A stretch of 64,000 nt of DNA from 66-474 sp963771735 (GTDB lineage: Bacteria > Pseudomonadota > Gammaproteobacteria > Xanthomonadales > Rhodanobacteraceae): the NCBI GenBank assembly GCA_963771735.1, contig CAVYUN010000002.1, positions 1,465,137-1,529,136 of the forward strand. Reading direction: 5' to 3'. The first letter of the stretch is position 1. Each line of letters starts with the position of its first letter. A program made the translations under genes and the position numbers. This document shows positions 9,331-17,770 of this stretch, piece by piece. Under the pieces are notes generated by a model that searched no databases, was not told where the DNA came from, and saw nothing but the letters and a program-made list of their open reading frames with translations.

Positions 9331-9425
9331 CAGGCGGTCATGCGCGCCCGGATCGGCAGTCGACGCTCAATTACAATGCGTGAAGGTGCGTGATTGGCAC
9401 AAGGCTGCTGGACAGGAAGCGGATC

Positions 9426-10229
9426 ATGGGCATGAACATCGCGCCCGCGACGATACGGGACATCGCCAGGGAATTCAGAAGCCGGACGCCCTACGGTTAT
9501 GCGGTCGTCGGCGACCTGTTCGACGCAACGGCTGTTTTGCAGGTCGCGCGGGAGGTCGAAGCCGACCTTGTCCGCTACCCGCGGGAAGAAAATATTTATG
9601 CGTCGTACCGCAAGCACCGATTCTCCGTACTTGCGGACATGCCGGACCGGACACGCGAATTCGTCAGCTGCCTGAATGCGCCGCCTTTTTTGCAGGTCTT
9701 GTCCGAAATCACCGGAATTGAAAATCTGCGTCCGGATCCCGAACTGCGCGGCGGTGGAATCCACGCCATCGGACGCGGCGGTTACCTGAAGCTCCACACC
9801 GATTTCAACTGGCATCGTGGGCTCTCGTTGCACCGGCGGCTGAATCTGCTCGTCTATCTCAACGAAGATTGGGAAGCGGAATGGAACGGGAACATCGAGC
9901 TTTGGAGTGCCGACGCCCGGCAACGCATCTTCACGCTTGCACCGCTAATCGGCAACGCCCTGTTGTTCGAAACCAACGACATCTCCTATCACGGCCATCC
10001 GGATCCGCTGCAATGTCCCGAGGGCGTGTTTCGCAAATCCATAGCCATGTACTACTACACGGCGACGCGCCCGGATAGGGAGGTGCGGTTCGGCAAATCG
10101 GAAATGACGAACTTCATTGAGCGACCTGCTGAACGGTTCGAAGCCGACAAGCTTCGGCGGATACGCCACCGTATCCAGTTGCAGGTAAAGCGATTCGCAC
10201 ATTCGTTGAAGCGGAGCCGCAAGGCTTGA
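9426..10229 (+). CDS. 2-oxoglutarate/Fe(II)-dependent oxygenase
   Basis: A 267-residue double-stranded beta-helix dioxygenase of the prolyl-hydroxylase type. Iron ligands are visible as LKLHTDF (His124, Asp126) and a distal histidine in SYHGHPDPL (189 or 191). Arg203 in FRKSIAMYYY would bind 2-oxoglutarate. ATG 9426 has AGGAAG at the right distance; an upstream in-frame ATG at 9390 does not. It is followed 30 bases later by a rhamnosyltransferase-like gene, which suggests hydroxylation of a surface sugar or its carrier, but no substrate can be read from sequence. Confidence 0.85.
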   Translation: MGMNIAPATIRDIAREFRSRTPYGYAVVGDLFDATAVLQVAREVEADLVRYPREENIYASYRKHRFSVLADMPDRTREFVSCLNAPPFLQVLSEITGIENLRPDPELRGGGIHAIGRGGYLKLHTDFNWHRGLSLHRRLNLLVYLNEDWEAEWNGNIELWSADARQRIFTLAPLIGNALLFETNDISYHGHPDPLQCPEGVFRKSIAMYYYTATRPDREVRFGKSEMTNFIERPAERFEADKLRRIRHRIQLQVKRFAHSLKRSRKA

Positions 10230-10259
10230 GACCGTTCATGTCACATTCCCGGGTGCGGC

Positions 10260-11210
10260 ATGGCTGAGCAACCCGTCGCGTCCGGCGCCAGTGCGATGCC
10301 TGATCTTGCCGTATGTGCGGTGGTGGTTACCTATCGTCCGGACATCGCGTTGCTGACGGCGTTGCTGGATGCGCTCGAGTCGCAGGTTGGTCGCGTGGTG
10401 GTTGTCGACAATGCCAGTCCCGGATCCATTTTGCGGAGCCTGCCTGAGGGACGCGATCGCGTCGAGTCGTTGCCATTGCCCGGGAATCTCGGACTCGCAA
10501 CGGCGTTGAACATGGGCATCGCGCGCGCACGCATGCAACAGGGCGTTTCGCACGTGCTGCTGATGGATCAGGACAGCGTGCCCGAACCCGGGATGGTGGC
10601 GACGTTGAAAGCGGCACTGGACCAGCAGTCGCGACGCATGAAGGTGGCCGCGGCAGGTCCGCATTTTCGCGACCCGAGAGAAGGTGAGGATGCGCCGTTC
10701 GTGCGGATCCGCTTTCCGTTCAATCGCCGGCTGCACTGCGAGGGCGACCAAGCTGTCGTCGCCTGCGATTTCCTGATTACCTCAGGTTCGTTGATCCCGC
10801 TTGCGGCATTGGACAACGTCGGGGGCATGGATGACGAACTGTTCATCGACAACGTCGACCTCGAGTGGTGTTTCCGCGCAGCAAGCAAGGGTTATGCGCT
10901 GTTGGGTGTATGCGGGGCACGAATGCTCCACCACCACGGTGCCGAACGTTATCGTGTGCCTGGATTGTCACGCGGGATCGTGGTGCATACGCCGCGCCGA
11001 CTGTATTACATGATGCGCAATCGCGTATTGCTGTACCGGCGCGCGTACACGCCCGTGCGCTGGATTGCGCAGGATGTGCCGCGGTTGATCGCCAAGCTGC
11101 TGCTGTTTGGGTTGCTGGTGCCGCCGCGTCGCAACAACCTGCGCTGCATGCTGGCTGGCCTCAAGACAGGCATCGCCGGGCGCGCCTCGCCACCGCCGCC
11201 GATCGATTGA
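10260..11210 (+). CDS. Family 2 glycosyltransferase, rhamnosyltransferase-like
   Basis: A 316-residue GT-A fold transferase. The N-terminus reads VCAVVVTYRPD, followed by VVVDNASPGS and LLMDQDSVPEPGM, the nucleotide-sugar and metal-binding signatures of the RfbF/WbbL-like group that transfers rhamnose from dTDP-rhamnose. FLITSGSLIPL and GGMDDELFIDNVDLEWCFRA follow in the usual order. A weakly hydrophobic C-terminal part may contact the membrane. It probably builds O-antigen or exopolysaccharide, and the adjoining oxygenase may work on the same product. The donor sugar is inferred from family resemblance only. Confidence 0.85.
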   Translation: MAEQPVASGASAMPDLAVCAVVVTYRPDIALLTALLDALESQVGRVVVVDNASPGSILRSLPEGRDRVESLPLPGNLGLATALNMGIARARMQQGVSHVLLMDQDSVPEPGMVATLKAALDQQSRRMKVAAAGPHFRDPREGEDAPFVRIRFPFNRRLHCEGDQAVVACDFLITSGSLIPLAALDNVGGMDDELFIDNVDLEWCFRAASKGYALLGVCGARMLHHHGAERYRVPGLSRGIVVHTPRRLYYMMRNRVLLYRRAYTPVRWIAQDVPRLIAKLLLFGLLVPPRRNNLRCMLAGLKTGIAGRASPPPPID

Positions 11211-11228
11211 ACGGCCGCGCGGACGGCC

Positions 11229-11882
11229 TCAGGTCATGCCGACGCGCTCGTCTTCCAGCTCCTCGAGGTGCCGCCAGCGATTCACGATTTCGCAGAATAG
11301 CGCAGCCGTGCGTTCGGCATCGTAGACGGCCGAGTGCGCTTCATTGGCGTTCCATTCGAAGCCGGCTGCCTGCACCGCGCGTGACAATACGGTCTGGCCG
11401 TAGGCAAGTCCGCCCAGCGTCGCGGTGTCGAAACACGAGAAGGGATGGAACGGATTGCGCTTGTGCCCGGTGCGTTGCACCGCGGCATTGAGGAACCCCA
11501 GGTCGAATGCGGCGTTGTGGCCGACCAGGATCGCACGCTGGCATCCGCTGGCCCTGATTGCCGCCCGCACCGGTTTGAAGATCAGATCGAGCGCCGCGCG
11601 CTCAGGCAGCGCGCCGCGCAGGGGCTGGTCGGGATCGATGCCGTTGACCTCGAGCGCCTTGGGGTCGATGTGCGAGCCCGCGAATGCCTCGACATGGGTG
11701 GAGACGACCGGTTCCGGCGCGAGCCGGCCATCGCCATCCATGCGCACGATCACCGCGGCGATTTCCAGCAATGCGTCGCGTTGTGCATCGAAACCACCGG
11801 TTTCCACGTCCACCACGACCGGCAGGAAACCGCGAAAGCGCGTGGACATGCGCTCCGCGTAGGCATCGATCTGTCTGTGCAT
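11229..11882 (-). CDS. rnt: Ribonuclease T
   Basis: DEDDh-family 3'-5' exoribonuclease that trims the CCA end of tRNA and matures 5S and 23S rRNA. Exo I is VVVDVETGGFDAQRDALLEIA (Asp25, Glu27), Exo II is HNAAFDLGFLNAAVQRTGHK, and Exo III is HSAVYDAERTAALF with the general-base His and last Asp. The 217-residue length is typical. ATG 11882 is used; ATG 11849 is also possible because the extra 11 residues are not conserved. It is convergent with the glycosyltransferase and sits just downstream of nth on the same strand. Confidence 0.95.
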   Translation of the reverse strand: MHRQIDAYAERMSTRFRGFLPVVVDVETGGFDAQRDALLEIAAVIVRMDGDGRLAPEPVVSTHVEAFAGSHIDPKALEVNGIDPDQPLRGALPERAALDLIFKPVRAAIRASGCQRAILVGHNAAFDLGFLNAAVQRTGHKRNPFHPFSCFDTATLGGLAYGQTVLSRAVQAAGFEWNANEAHSAVYDAERTAALFCEIVNRWRHLEELEDERVGMT

Positions 11883-11929
11883 CGGGCGAGCTTAACAGCC
11901 GCAGGCGAATTGCCGGTGAACGAAACCGG

Positions 11930-12562
11930 TCACGGCGTCTTGTGTTTGTAAGCGCACAGGTCGCGGATCGGGCAGGTCGGGCATTTCGGCTTGCGCGCGA
12001 TGCATACGTAGCGTCCGTGCAGGATCAGCCAGTGGTGCGCGCCGAGCTTGAATTCCTCCGGTACCACTTTCTGCAATTTGTCCTCGACGATGCGCACGGT
12101 CTTGCCCGGTGCGAGACCGGTGCGGTTGCAAACCCGGAAAATGTGGGTGTCCACCGCGATGGTCGGCTCGCCGAACACGGTGTTGAGGATCACGTTCGCG
12201 GTCTTGCGGCCCACGCCCGGAAGTTTTTCCAGTTCCTCGCGGTTGCGCGGAACCCGGCCGCCATGCCGTTCCAGCAATAGCGTGCAGGTGGCAATGATGT
12301 TCCTGGCCTTGGCGTTGTACAGGCCGATGGTCGAGATGTAGCGTTTCAGGCCATCCTCGCCCAGCGCAAGAATTTCCGCGGGCGTGTGGGCGACCGGGAA
12401 CAGGCGCTTCGTGGCCTTGTTGACGCCGACGTCGGTGGCCTGCGCCGACAGGATCACCGCGACCAGCAACTCGAACGGCGTGCGGTACTCAAGCTCGGTG
12501 GTCGGTTCGGGGTCCAGCTCGCGCAAGCGGCGGAACAGCTCGGCGACGTCAGCACGTTTCAC
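11930..12562 (-). CDS. nth: Endonuclease III
   Basis: Bifunctional DNA glycosylase/AP lyase that removes oxidised pyrimidines. The helix-hairpin-helix motif LPGVGRKTAN carries Lys120, the Schiff-base nucleophile, and AVDTHIFRV carries catalytic Asp138. Four cysteines at 187, 194, 197 and 203 (C-x6-C-x2-C-x5-C) form the [4Fe-4S] site. These positions coincide with the E. coli enzyme numbering, and the length of 210 is near identical. It lies downstream of two Fe-S electron-transfer genes on the same strand and may be co-transcribed with them. Confidence 0.97.
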   Translation of the reverse strand: MKRADVAELFRRLRELDPEPTTELEYRTPFELLVAVILSAQATDVGVNKATKRLFPVAHTPAEILALGEDGLKRYISTIGLYNAKARNIIATCTLLLERHGGRVPRNREELEKLPGVGRKTANVILNTVFGEPTIAVDTHIFRVCNRTGLAPGKTVRIVEDKLQKVVPEEFKLGAHHWLILHGRYVCIARKPKCPTCPIRDLCAYKHKTP

Positions 12563-12579
12563 GCGCGTGCATCCCGTGA

Positions 12580-12640
12580 AAGTTGCTGTGGAAAGTCAGG
12601 CCACTGAACTTCCGGCCATGGATGGCGGCGGTCGAGTCCG
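12580..12640. repeat. Dispersed intergenic repeat, copy upstream of nth
   Basis: This intergenic stretch contains GGAAAGTCAGGCCACTGAA and GGCCATGGATGGCGG. It matches, with changes, other intergenic sequences in the window near 14190, 19610, 28005, 31075, 33897 and 36001. Confidence 0.45.
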
Positions 12641-12649
12641 TTCCTGCGT

Positions 12650-13129
12650 TCATGGCTTGGAAGTGGGTTTGTCCGGAGGGCTGGCGACCGGGGACGAGCG
12701 CATGCGTTTCGATCGTCCGCGCGCGATGGCCGCCAATACGTCATTGCGGTTGATGGTTTGTGCGGGAAGCACGGCAGATTGCGTGGAGCGCACCTCGCGC
12801 CTTGCCGCGGCACGCTCGGCGCGTTCGCGCGCGAGGCGCGTATTGCGCGCGACAAAGCGCGCCCTTGCCGCGTCGGCCCGCGTGCGGGCAGGCAGTTCGG
12901 ACATGCCCCAGCGAAGCCAGTCGAGCAGGGGGATGTGCGAAGGGCAGACTTCGACGCAGCGATTGCATTCCGTGCAGGCCGGGAGGCGTTCGGCGCGCGC
13001 CCTCGCCCAATCCTCTTCCACCATTGCGAAGAACAGGGCCTTCGGATTCAGCGCCTCCGGACACGCGCGTGCGCACTCGCCGCAGTGGCTGCAAGGTTGC
13101 TGGATCATGTTCGACGATTCAGTGTGCAT
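12650..13129 (-). CDS. RsxC-like small 4Fe-4S dicluster protein
   Basis: A 159-residue protein with two cysteine clusters, CSHCGECARACPEAL near residue 13 and CTECNRCVEVCPSHIPLLDW near 49, matching the two-[4Fe-4S] segment of RnfC/RsxC subunits. The N-terminal NADH/flavin-binding part of full RsxC is missing, and the C-terminal third is a basic, Arg/Ala-rich helix. The ATG at 13129 overlaps the end of the upstream metallophosphoesterase by 11 bases, indicating coupling; ATG 13108 is an alternative. It probably shuttles electrons to or from the RsxB-like protein of the same cluster. The symbol is left blank because the protein is only a fragment of the family. Confidence 0.8.
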   Translation of the reverse strand: MHTESSNMIQQPCSHCGECARACPEALNPKALFFAMVEEDWARARAERLPACTECNRCVEVCPSHIPLLDWLRWGMSELPARTRADAARARFVARNTRLARERAERAAARREVRSTQSAVLPAQTINRNDVLAAIARGRSKRMRSSPVASPPDKPTSKP

Positions 13130-14189
13130 TGCGACGCAATTCCAGCACGTCGATCGTGGGGGGGCAATCAAAACGCAAGGGCATGCCGGTGATGCCGATG
13201 CCGGGCGTGACAAACAGCTTGCCGGTGGACGTCACGTAGTAACCGTTCACGTAGCGCTCGTCGCGCGTCAGCAGAAATACCTCGTCGGTCAACCACGGGA
13301 TATTCACCTGGCCGCCGTGGGTATGGCCCGCCATCGCCAGTGCAAAATCCACGCCGCGCAGGGCACGCATGCTGTGCGGCTGGTGCATCAGGACCAACAG
13401 TGGCTTGTCGTGCGGCAAGGCTTGCAGGAATCGGGTATTCGTACGTCCGCTCCACCAGTCGTGGAGACCCGCAAGGCGGAAACCGCGGAAGTCGATCACC
13501 TTGTGTTCGATGAAATGCACCGGCGAGCCGGCGAGCGCGGTCTTGATTTTATGCGCCAGAGGCGGCCCCGGCAGTTCGACGTCGTGGTTGCCGAGCACCG
13601 CATACATGGGTTTGTCCAGCCGCCGCAGCGGCGCCAGTGCGGCGGCGAGGTTTTTCGGTGGATCGTAGGTGAAGTCGCCTGCGAACAGCACCAGATCGAC
13701 GTGCAGAGCGTTCAACTTGCGCACCATTTGCGCCAGCTTGTCCGGCCGCGTGTAAATGCCGACGTGGACGTCGGCCACCAGGGCAATGTTCAAATCAAGC
13801 GGAGCCGGAATCACGGTGCGGCGCACGACCAGTTCGTTCGGTTCCACGAAGCGCGCGTAACAGAGCAAGGCGCACACGATCGACAATGCGGCCGCGCCGG
13901 AGGCGCGCCAAAGGCAGTGTTCGCGGAATCTGCGGAAACCCCTGATGCCCGATTGCACGAGCAATGGCCACAACAGCCACGATCCGTGCAGCAGGACCAG
14001 TTGCAGGAAAGCTTTCGCGCGTTCCTGCGGTTCGATGTCGAACGTCGGGTATTCGATCAGCGGCCAGGCTATGCAGAACACCGCGATGCCGAGTGACCAC
14101 GCGCCGCACGCCATCCATGCGAGCGTCCTTGATCGCGGCGAAGCGGGACTTCGAGTTGTTTGAACGAAGTTACTCACCCATGGCACCAA
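13119..14189 (-). CDS. Membrane-anchored calcineurin-like metallophosphoesterase
   Basis: A 356-residue protein with several N-terminal transmembrane segments (about residues 25-120) and a C-terminal metallophosphoesterase domain. Dimetal motifs appear in order: ALVADVHVG, FAGDFTYDPP, AVLGNHDVE, LLVLMHQPHS and MAGHTHGGQVN. The arrangement resembles YkuE-type phosphoesterases. The substrate is unknown. It lies between an RsxB-like and an RsxC-like gene on the minus strand and overlaps the latter, so the three are likely co-expressed. Confidence 0.88.
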   Translation of the reverse strand: MVPWVSNFVQTTRSPASPRSRTLAWMACGAWSLGIAVFCIAWPLIEYPTFDIEPQERAKAFLQLVLLHGSWLLWPLLVQSGIRGFRRFREHCLWRASGAAALSIVCALLCYARFVEPNELVVRRTVIPAPLDLNIALVADVHVGIYTRPDKLAQMVRKLNALHVDLVLFAGDFTYDPPKNLAAALAPLRRLDKPMYAVLGNHDVELPGPPLAHKIKTALAGSPVHFIEHKVIDFRGFRLAGLHDWWSGRTNTRFLQALPHDKPLLVLMHQPHSMRALRGVDFALAMAGHTHGGQVNIPWLTDEVFLLTRDERYVNGYYVTSTGKLFVTPGIGITGMPLRFDCPPTIDVLELRRNAH

Positions 14190-14259
14190 GGCGGTCTTTG
14201 CAGCCGCCGTCCGCGGCCAAAAGCTCCGTGGACTGATCTTGCGCGAAACCCTCGGATGC

Positions 14260-14733
14260 TCAGGGCGGACACGGCAATCTCGGACGCCGCAGGGGTATGG
14301 GCATGTCCACGGCCGGGACCATCGCGATGCAGTCGACCGGGCAGGGCGCTATGCACAATTCGCAGCCTGTGCACAAGCCGGCAATGACGGTGTGCATCAA
14401 TTTGTTGGCGCCCAGGATCGCATCCACCGGACAGGCCTGGATGCACTTGGTGCAGCCGATGCAGGCGTCTTCATCGATCAGCGCGACTCGCGGCGGGGTT
14501 TCGGCGCCGCATTCGGGGTCGAGCGGCAGCACGGGCCGGCCGGTGATCCGCGCCAGCATCCGCACACCCTCCATGCCGCCGGGCGGGCAACGATTGATCG
14601 CGGCCTCGCCGCGCGCTACCGCCTGCGCATACGGACGGCACGCGGGATATCCGCAGCGTCGACACTGCGTTTGCGGCAGGGCGGCATCGATGCGGTCGGT
14701 CAGATCGCCGGAGCCGGCGGATTCCACGATCAT
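14260..14733 (-). CDS. rsxB: RnfB/RsxB-like ferredoxin, soluble form
   Basis: A 157-residue iron-sulfur protein. The N-terminal part has the Fe-S cluster domain (TQCRRCGYPACRPYAQAVARG, ending NRCPPGG). The C-terminal part has two ferredoxin motifs, CIGCTKCIQACPVDAI and CTGCELCIAPCPVDCI, for two [4Fe-4S] clusters. Canonical RnfB begins with a membrane anchor; this one starts MIVESAGSGDL with none, so it should be cytoplasmic. No rnfA, D, G or E genes are present nearby. It is divergent from the MFS gene, and its likely partner is the RsxC-like protein two genes downstream. Confidence 0.85.
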   Translation of the reverse strand: MIVESAGSGDLTDRIDAALPQTQCRRCGYPACRPYAQAVARGEAAINRCPPGGMEGVRMLARITGRPVLPLDPECGAETPPRVALIDEDACIGCTKCIQACPVDAILGANKLMHTVIAGLCTGCELCIAPCPVDCIAMVPAVDMPIPLRRPRLPCPP

Positions 14734-14825
14734 CACGGCATTGTAGTGGTCCGATCCGGCGATGACGATTGCGCCGGGCGCGATTCGCTGCTTGCATAGG
14801 CCGATCCAAGCGGAGCGAGATGTCC

Positions 14826-16091
14826 ATGACTGCATTCGCCGCCTTGCGCGTCCTCGATCGAACCCAGCGCCACACCGTGCTGGCGTGTTTCCTGGGCTGG
14901 ACGCTGGATGCGTTCGATTATTTCCTGCTGGTTTTCCTGATGCCTTACATCGCGCAGGATTTCCATGTCGGCATCACCGAGATTTCTTTCGCGATCCTGT
15001 TGACCCTGGCATTCCGTCCGCTGGGTGCGCTGATTTTCGGCCGGCTGGCCGATCGCTACGGGCGCCGGCGCATCCTGATGATCGATATCGTGCTGTATTC
15101 GGCGCTCGGCCTCGCGTGTGCATTCGCCCCCTCGCTGATCGTGCTGCTGGCGCTGCGGGCCTTGTTCGGCGTGGCCATGGGCGGCGAGTGGGGCATCGGC
15201 GCGTCGCTGGCAATGGAATCGATTCCGTCGAAATCGCGCGGCTTCGTGTCGGGCCTGCTGCAGAGCGGTTATCCCTGCGGCTACCTGCTTGCGGCGCTGC
15301 TGTGCGGTCTGCTGCTCGACCACATCGGCTGGCGCGGCATGTTCGTGCTGGGTGTGCTGCCGGCGCTGCTGGTGGTCTAGGTTCGCCGCAGCGTGCCGGA
15401 ATCGCCGGTGTTCGAACGACGCCGGCAGACCGGCGCATTGCGCGGCTTGCGCGTGGCCATGCATGGCCACTGGGGCAGGTTCGCGTACCTGATCATGCTG
15501 ATGGCGGCGTTCAACGCATTCAGTCACGGCTCGCAGGACATATATCCGACCTTCCTGAAACTTCAGCGGCACTTCGACACCCACATGACCAGCCTGCTGA
15601 CTGTGGTGCTGAATATCGGCGCGCTGGTCGGCGGCCTGGTGTTCGGTGCGATGTCGGAGCACATCGGGCGTCGTCGCGCGATCATGGTCGCCGCGTTGCT
15701 GGCACTGCCGGTGATTCCCTTGTGGGCCTACGGCGGCTCGGTGTTGCTGCTGGGCCTGGGTGCGTTCCTGATCCAGGTTGCGGTGCAGGGTGCCTGGGGC
15801 GTGGTGCCGAGCTACCTCAACGAGCTTTCGCCCGACGACGTGCGCGGCACGCTGCCAGGCTTTGCCTACCAGATCGGCAACCTGATCATGGCCGCCACCG
15901 CGACGATCCTGGCATGGGCGGCGCACACGCATGGCGGCGATTACGCGTTCGCGCAGAGTGCGTGGATCGCGGTGGTCGCGGTGCTGCTCGCGGTATTGAC
16001 CTGGTTCGGTCCGGAGGCGCGGGGCGTGCGGTTCGGTGTGACGGACACTCCGGATGCCGCTAACATGCGCGATTCCATCGCCCAGCCGTGA
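14826..16091 (+). pseudogene. MFS transporter interrupted by an in-frame amber codon
   Basis: Reading through one TAG at 15378-15380 gives a single 421-residue major facilitator protein in one frame. The N-terminal half has GWTLDAFDYFLLVFLMPYI, the loop 2-3 signature GRLADRYGRRR and FGVAMGGEWGIGASLAMES, resembling the sialate/lactate SHS-type symporters. The break falls at codon 185 in ALLVV-stop-VRRSVPESP, where relatives usually have tryptophan (TGG), so one G-to-A change explains it. A GTG at 15393 could restart the C-terminal half. Both sides look otherwise conserved, so the lesion is recent, or the base is a sequencing error, or the codon is suppressed. ATG 14820 is an alternative start. 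Confidence 0.8.
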
Positions 16092-16594
16092 GTGTCATGC
16101 GTGCCGAAAAAGATTCCGTGGTGAGTTTCCACTACAGCGTGCGCGACGCGGCCGATGCCGCGGCCGAGCCCTACGATGATTCGCGCAAGCGCGGCGAGCC
16201 GATGCTGGCGCTGCTGGGTCACGGGCAGCTGGTTCCGGGTGTCGAGAAGGCGTTGAGCGGACGCGAAGCGGGCGAGAAGTTCGAGGTCGACATTGCACCG
16301 GATGAAGCCTACGGCGAATACCAGAACGGCCTGCTGCAGCGGGTGTCGAAGAAGTATTTCCAGGAGCCGCAGAAGCTCAAGCCCGGCATGACCACCGTGC
16401 TGCAGACCCGCGATGGCGGCCAGCGCATGGTGACCGTGCACAAGGTCGGGATGAGCTCGATCGATGTCGACCACAATCATCCGCTGGCCGGCAAGACCCT
16501 GCACTTCGACATCGAGATCACAGACGTGCGTGCCGCGGCACCCGAAGAGCTCGCGCACGGTCATGCGCATCCCGGCGATGGTCATTCACACTGA
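16088..16594 (+). CDS. slyD: FKBP-type peptidyl-prolyl isomerase SlyD
   Basis: Peptidyl-prolyl cis-trans isomerase and metallochaperone. The split FKBP domain reads VVSFHYSVRDA and GHGQLVPGVEKALSGREAGEKF. An insert-in-flap chaperone domain (about residues 75-125) follows, and FKBP resumes at HNHPLAGKTLHFDIEIT. The tail is His-rich (AHGHAHPGDGHSH), fitting nickel binding. It starts with GTG overlapping the MFS stop (GTGA); ATG 16097 three codons later is also possible. Coupling to the MFS gene would place it behind the amber lesion, though translation of the distal MFS half could still support it. Confidence 0.92.
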   Translation: MSVMRAEKDSVVSFHYSVRDAADAAAEPYDDSRKRGEPMLALLGHGQLVPGVEKALSGREAGEKFEVDIAPDEAYGEYQNGLLQRVSKKYFQEPQKLKPGMTTVLQTRDGGQRMVTVHKVGMSSIDVDHNHPLAGKTLHFDIEITDVRAAAPEELAHGHAHPGDGHSH

Positions 16595-16629
16595 GGGCAG
16601 CGGGCGAGGCCGACGGGTGCGAGGGCCCT

Positions 16630-17034
16630 TCAGGTGAAGATCTTCTGCCGCTGCTTGCGGTGACGTCGCCACGCATCCAGCGACAGGCCGCCCGGACCGT
16701 GCACGGCCAGGATCAGGAATCCGCCCGCGATGGCGAGATTCTTCATGAAGTTGATCCACTGTTCGTGGTCGGCCAGCTGGTTGTGGAAAATCAGCGCCGT
16801 CAGCATGCTGTAAATGAACAGCCCCGCCGCCGCCCAGCGCGTCAACAGCCCGCACAGGATGGCTAGGCCGCCGCCGAGTTCGGCGAAGATCACCAGCGGC
16901 AGCAGCCCGGGTGGCAGGCCATGCGCCACCAGCAACTTGGTGGTCGCCTGGTAGGCGGCGATTTTGCCGATACCCGAGAGGATGAAGATCAACGATAGCC
17001 CGAGTCGGCCAACCAGCAAGGTCAAATTCTGCAT
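16630..17034 (-). CDS. DoxX family membrane protein
   Basis: A 134-residue inner-membrane protein with four hydrophobic helices. LLVGRLGLSLIFILSGIGKI and FAELGGGLAILCGLLTRWAA are characteristic of DoxX/YqjF proteins. The C-terminus is very basic (WRRHRKQRQK). Family members have been linked to quinone- or thiol-coupled redox at the membrane, but this gene's role is unknown. The start chosen is the ATG at 17034; the longer open frame upstream has no membrane character and overlaps the next gene. Confidence 0.85.
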   Translation of the reverse strand: MQNLTLLVGRLGLSLIFILSGIGKIAAYQATTKLLVAHGLPPGLLPLVIFAELGGGLAILCGLLTRWAAAGLFIYSMLTALIFHNQLADHEQWINFMKNLAIAGGFLILAVHGPGGLSLDAWRRHRKQRQKIFT

Positions 17035-17107
17035 CGAAGGTTCCGTGGAATGCGGGCCGTCAGCGCCGAAAGCAGGCCGCGGACGGCGTGGGCGCATCCG
17101 GTGCGAA

Positions 17108-17644
17108 TCAGTTGGCCGCCAAGGCCGCGCGCACGCGCGGCGTGAGCACGCGCTTGGCGAACAGGAAGTGGTCGCGCCAATAGTAACCGTCCAGGCGATC
17201 CAGGCGCACGGTGCCGCCGGTATCCGGCGCGTTGACGAAACGGCCGTTGCCGACGTAGATGGCGACATGATTGATGCGGTGATGGTGGCCGAAGAACAAC
17301 AGGTCGCCCGCCTCGAGATGGCCACGCCGGATCCTTGGCGCGTTCAGCGCTGCCATTTCGCTCGATGTCCGTGGCAGCGCCATGCCGGCCTGGGTGCGGA
17401 ACACGTAATCAACCAGGCCGCTGCAGTCGAAACCCGATGTCGGCGTGTTGCCGCCCCAGTGGTAGGGCGTTCCGACCAGGCCGATCGCACGGATCAGCAC
17501 GTCGTTGGCGACGACCGTGGGTGGGGCGGGGATGTTGGAAGAGCGCACGGGCGCCACGCTCGAGCAGGCCGCGAGCAGCAACAGCGAGGCTGCGGCGAGC
17601 AGGCGAACGACGACCCGGCCCGTGTTCAATGCGGGGAAATCCAT
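17108..17644 (-). CDS. NlpC/P60 family lipoprotein peptidase
   Basis: A 178-residue cell-wall hydrolase, probably a gamma-D-glutamyl-diaminopimelate endopeptidase. The start MDFPALNTGR is followed by a hydrophobic segment and the lipobox LLAACSS, so the mature protein should be a lipoprotein. The NlpC/P60 domain has TPYHWGGNTPTSGFDCSGLV with the nucleophilic Cys and INHVAIYVGNGRFVNAP with the catalytic His. It is transcribed toward the DoxX gene. The length fits compact Spr/MepS-like enzymes. Confidence 0.9.
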   Translation of the reverse strand: MDFPALNTGRVVVRLLAAASLLLLAACSSVAPVRSSNIPAPPTVVANDVLIRAIGLVGTPYHWGGNTPTSGFDCSGLVDYVFRTQAGMALPRTSSEMAALNAPRIRRGHLEAGDLLFFGHHHRINHVAIYVGNGRFVNAPDTGGTVRLDRLDGYYWRDHFLFAKRVLTPRVRAALAAN

Positions 17645-17770
17645 TGCGTGGACGTACGCAGCGCGACGTCCGGGAAGGGATTCTGGCGGCTCGATATCAT
17701 CGTCTCGGCGGCTCGACCCAAGGCCGAGCACGACGTTAACCGATGGCGCAGGCCGCGTCCAGCGAACGGC

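Noticed and set aside
12384..14096. 570-codon plus-strand open frame
   Set aside because: Antisense to nth, the RsxC-like gene and the metallophosphoesterase, all of which show clear family motifs.
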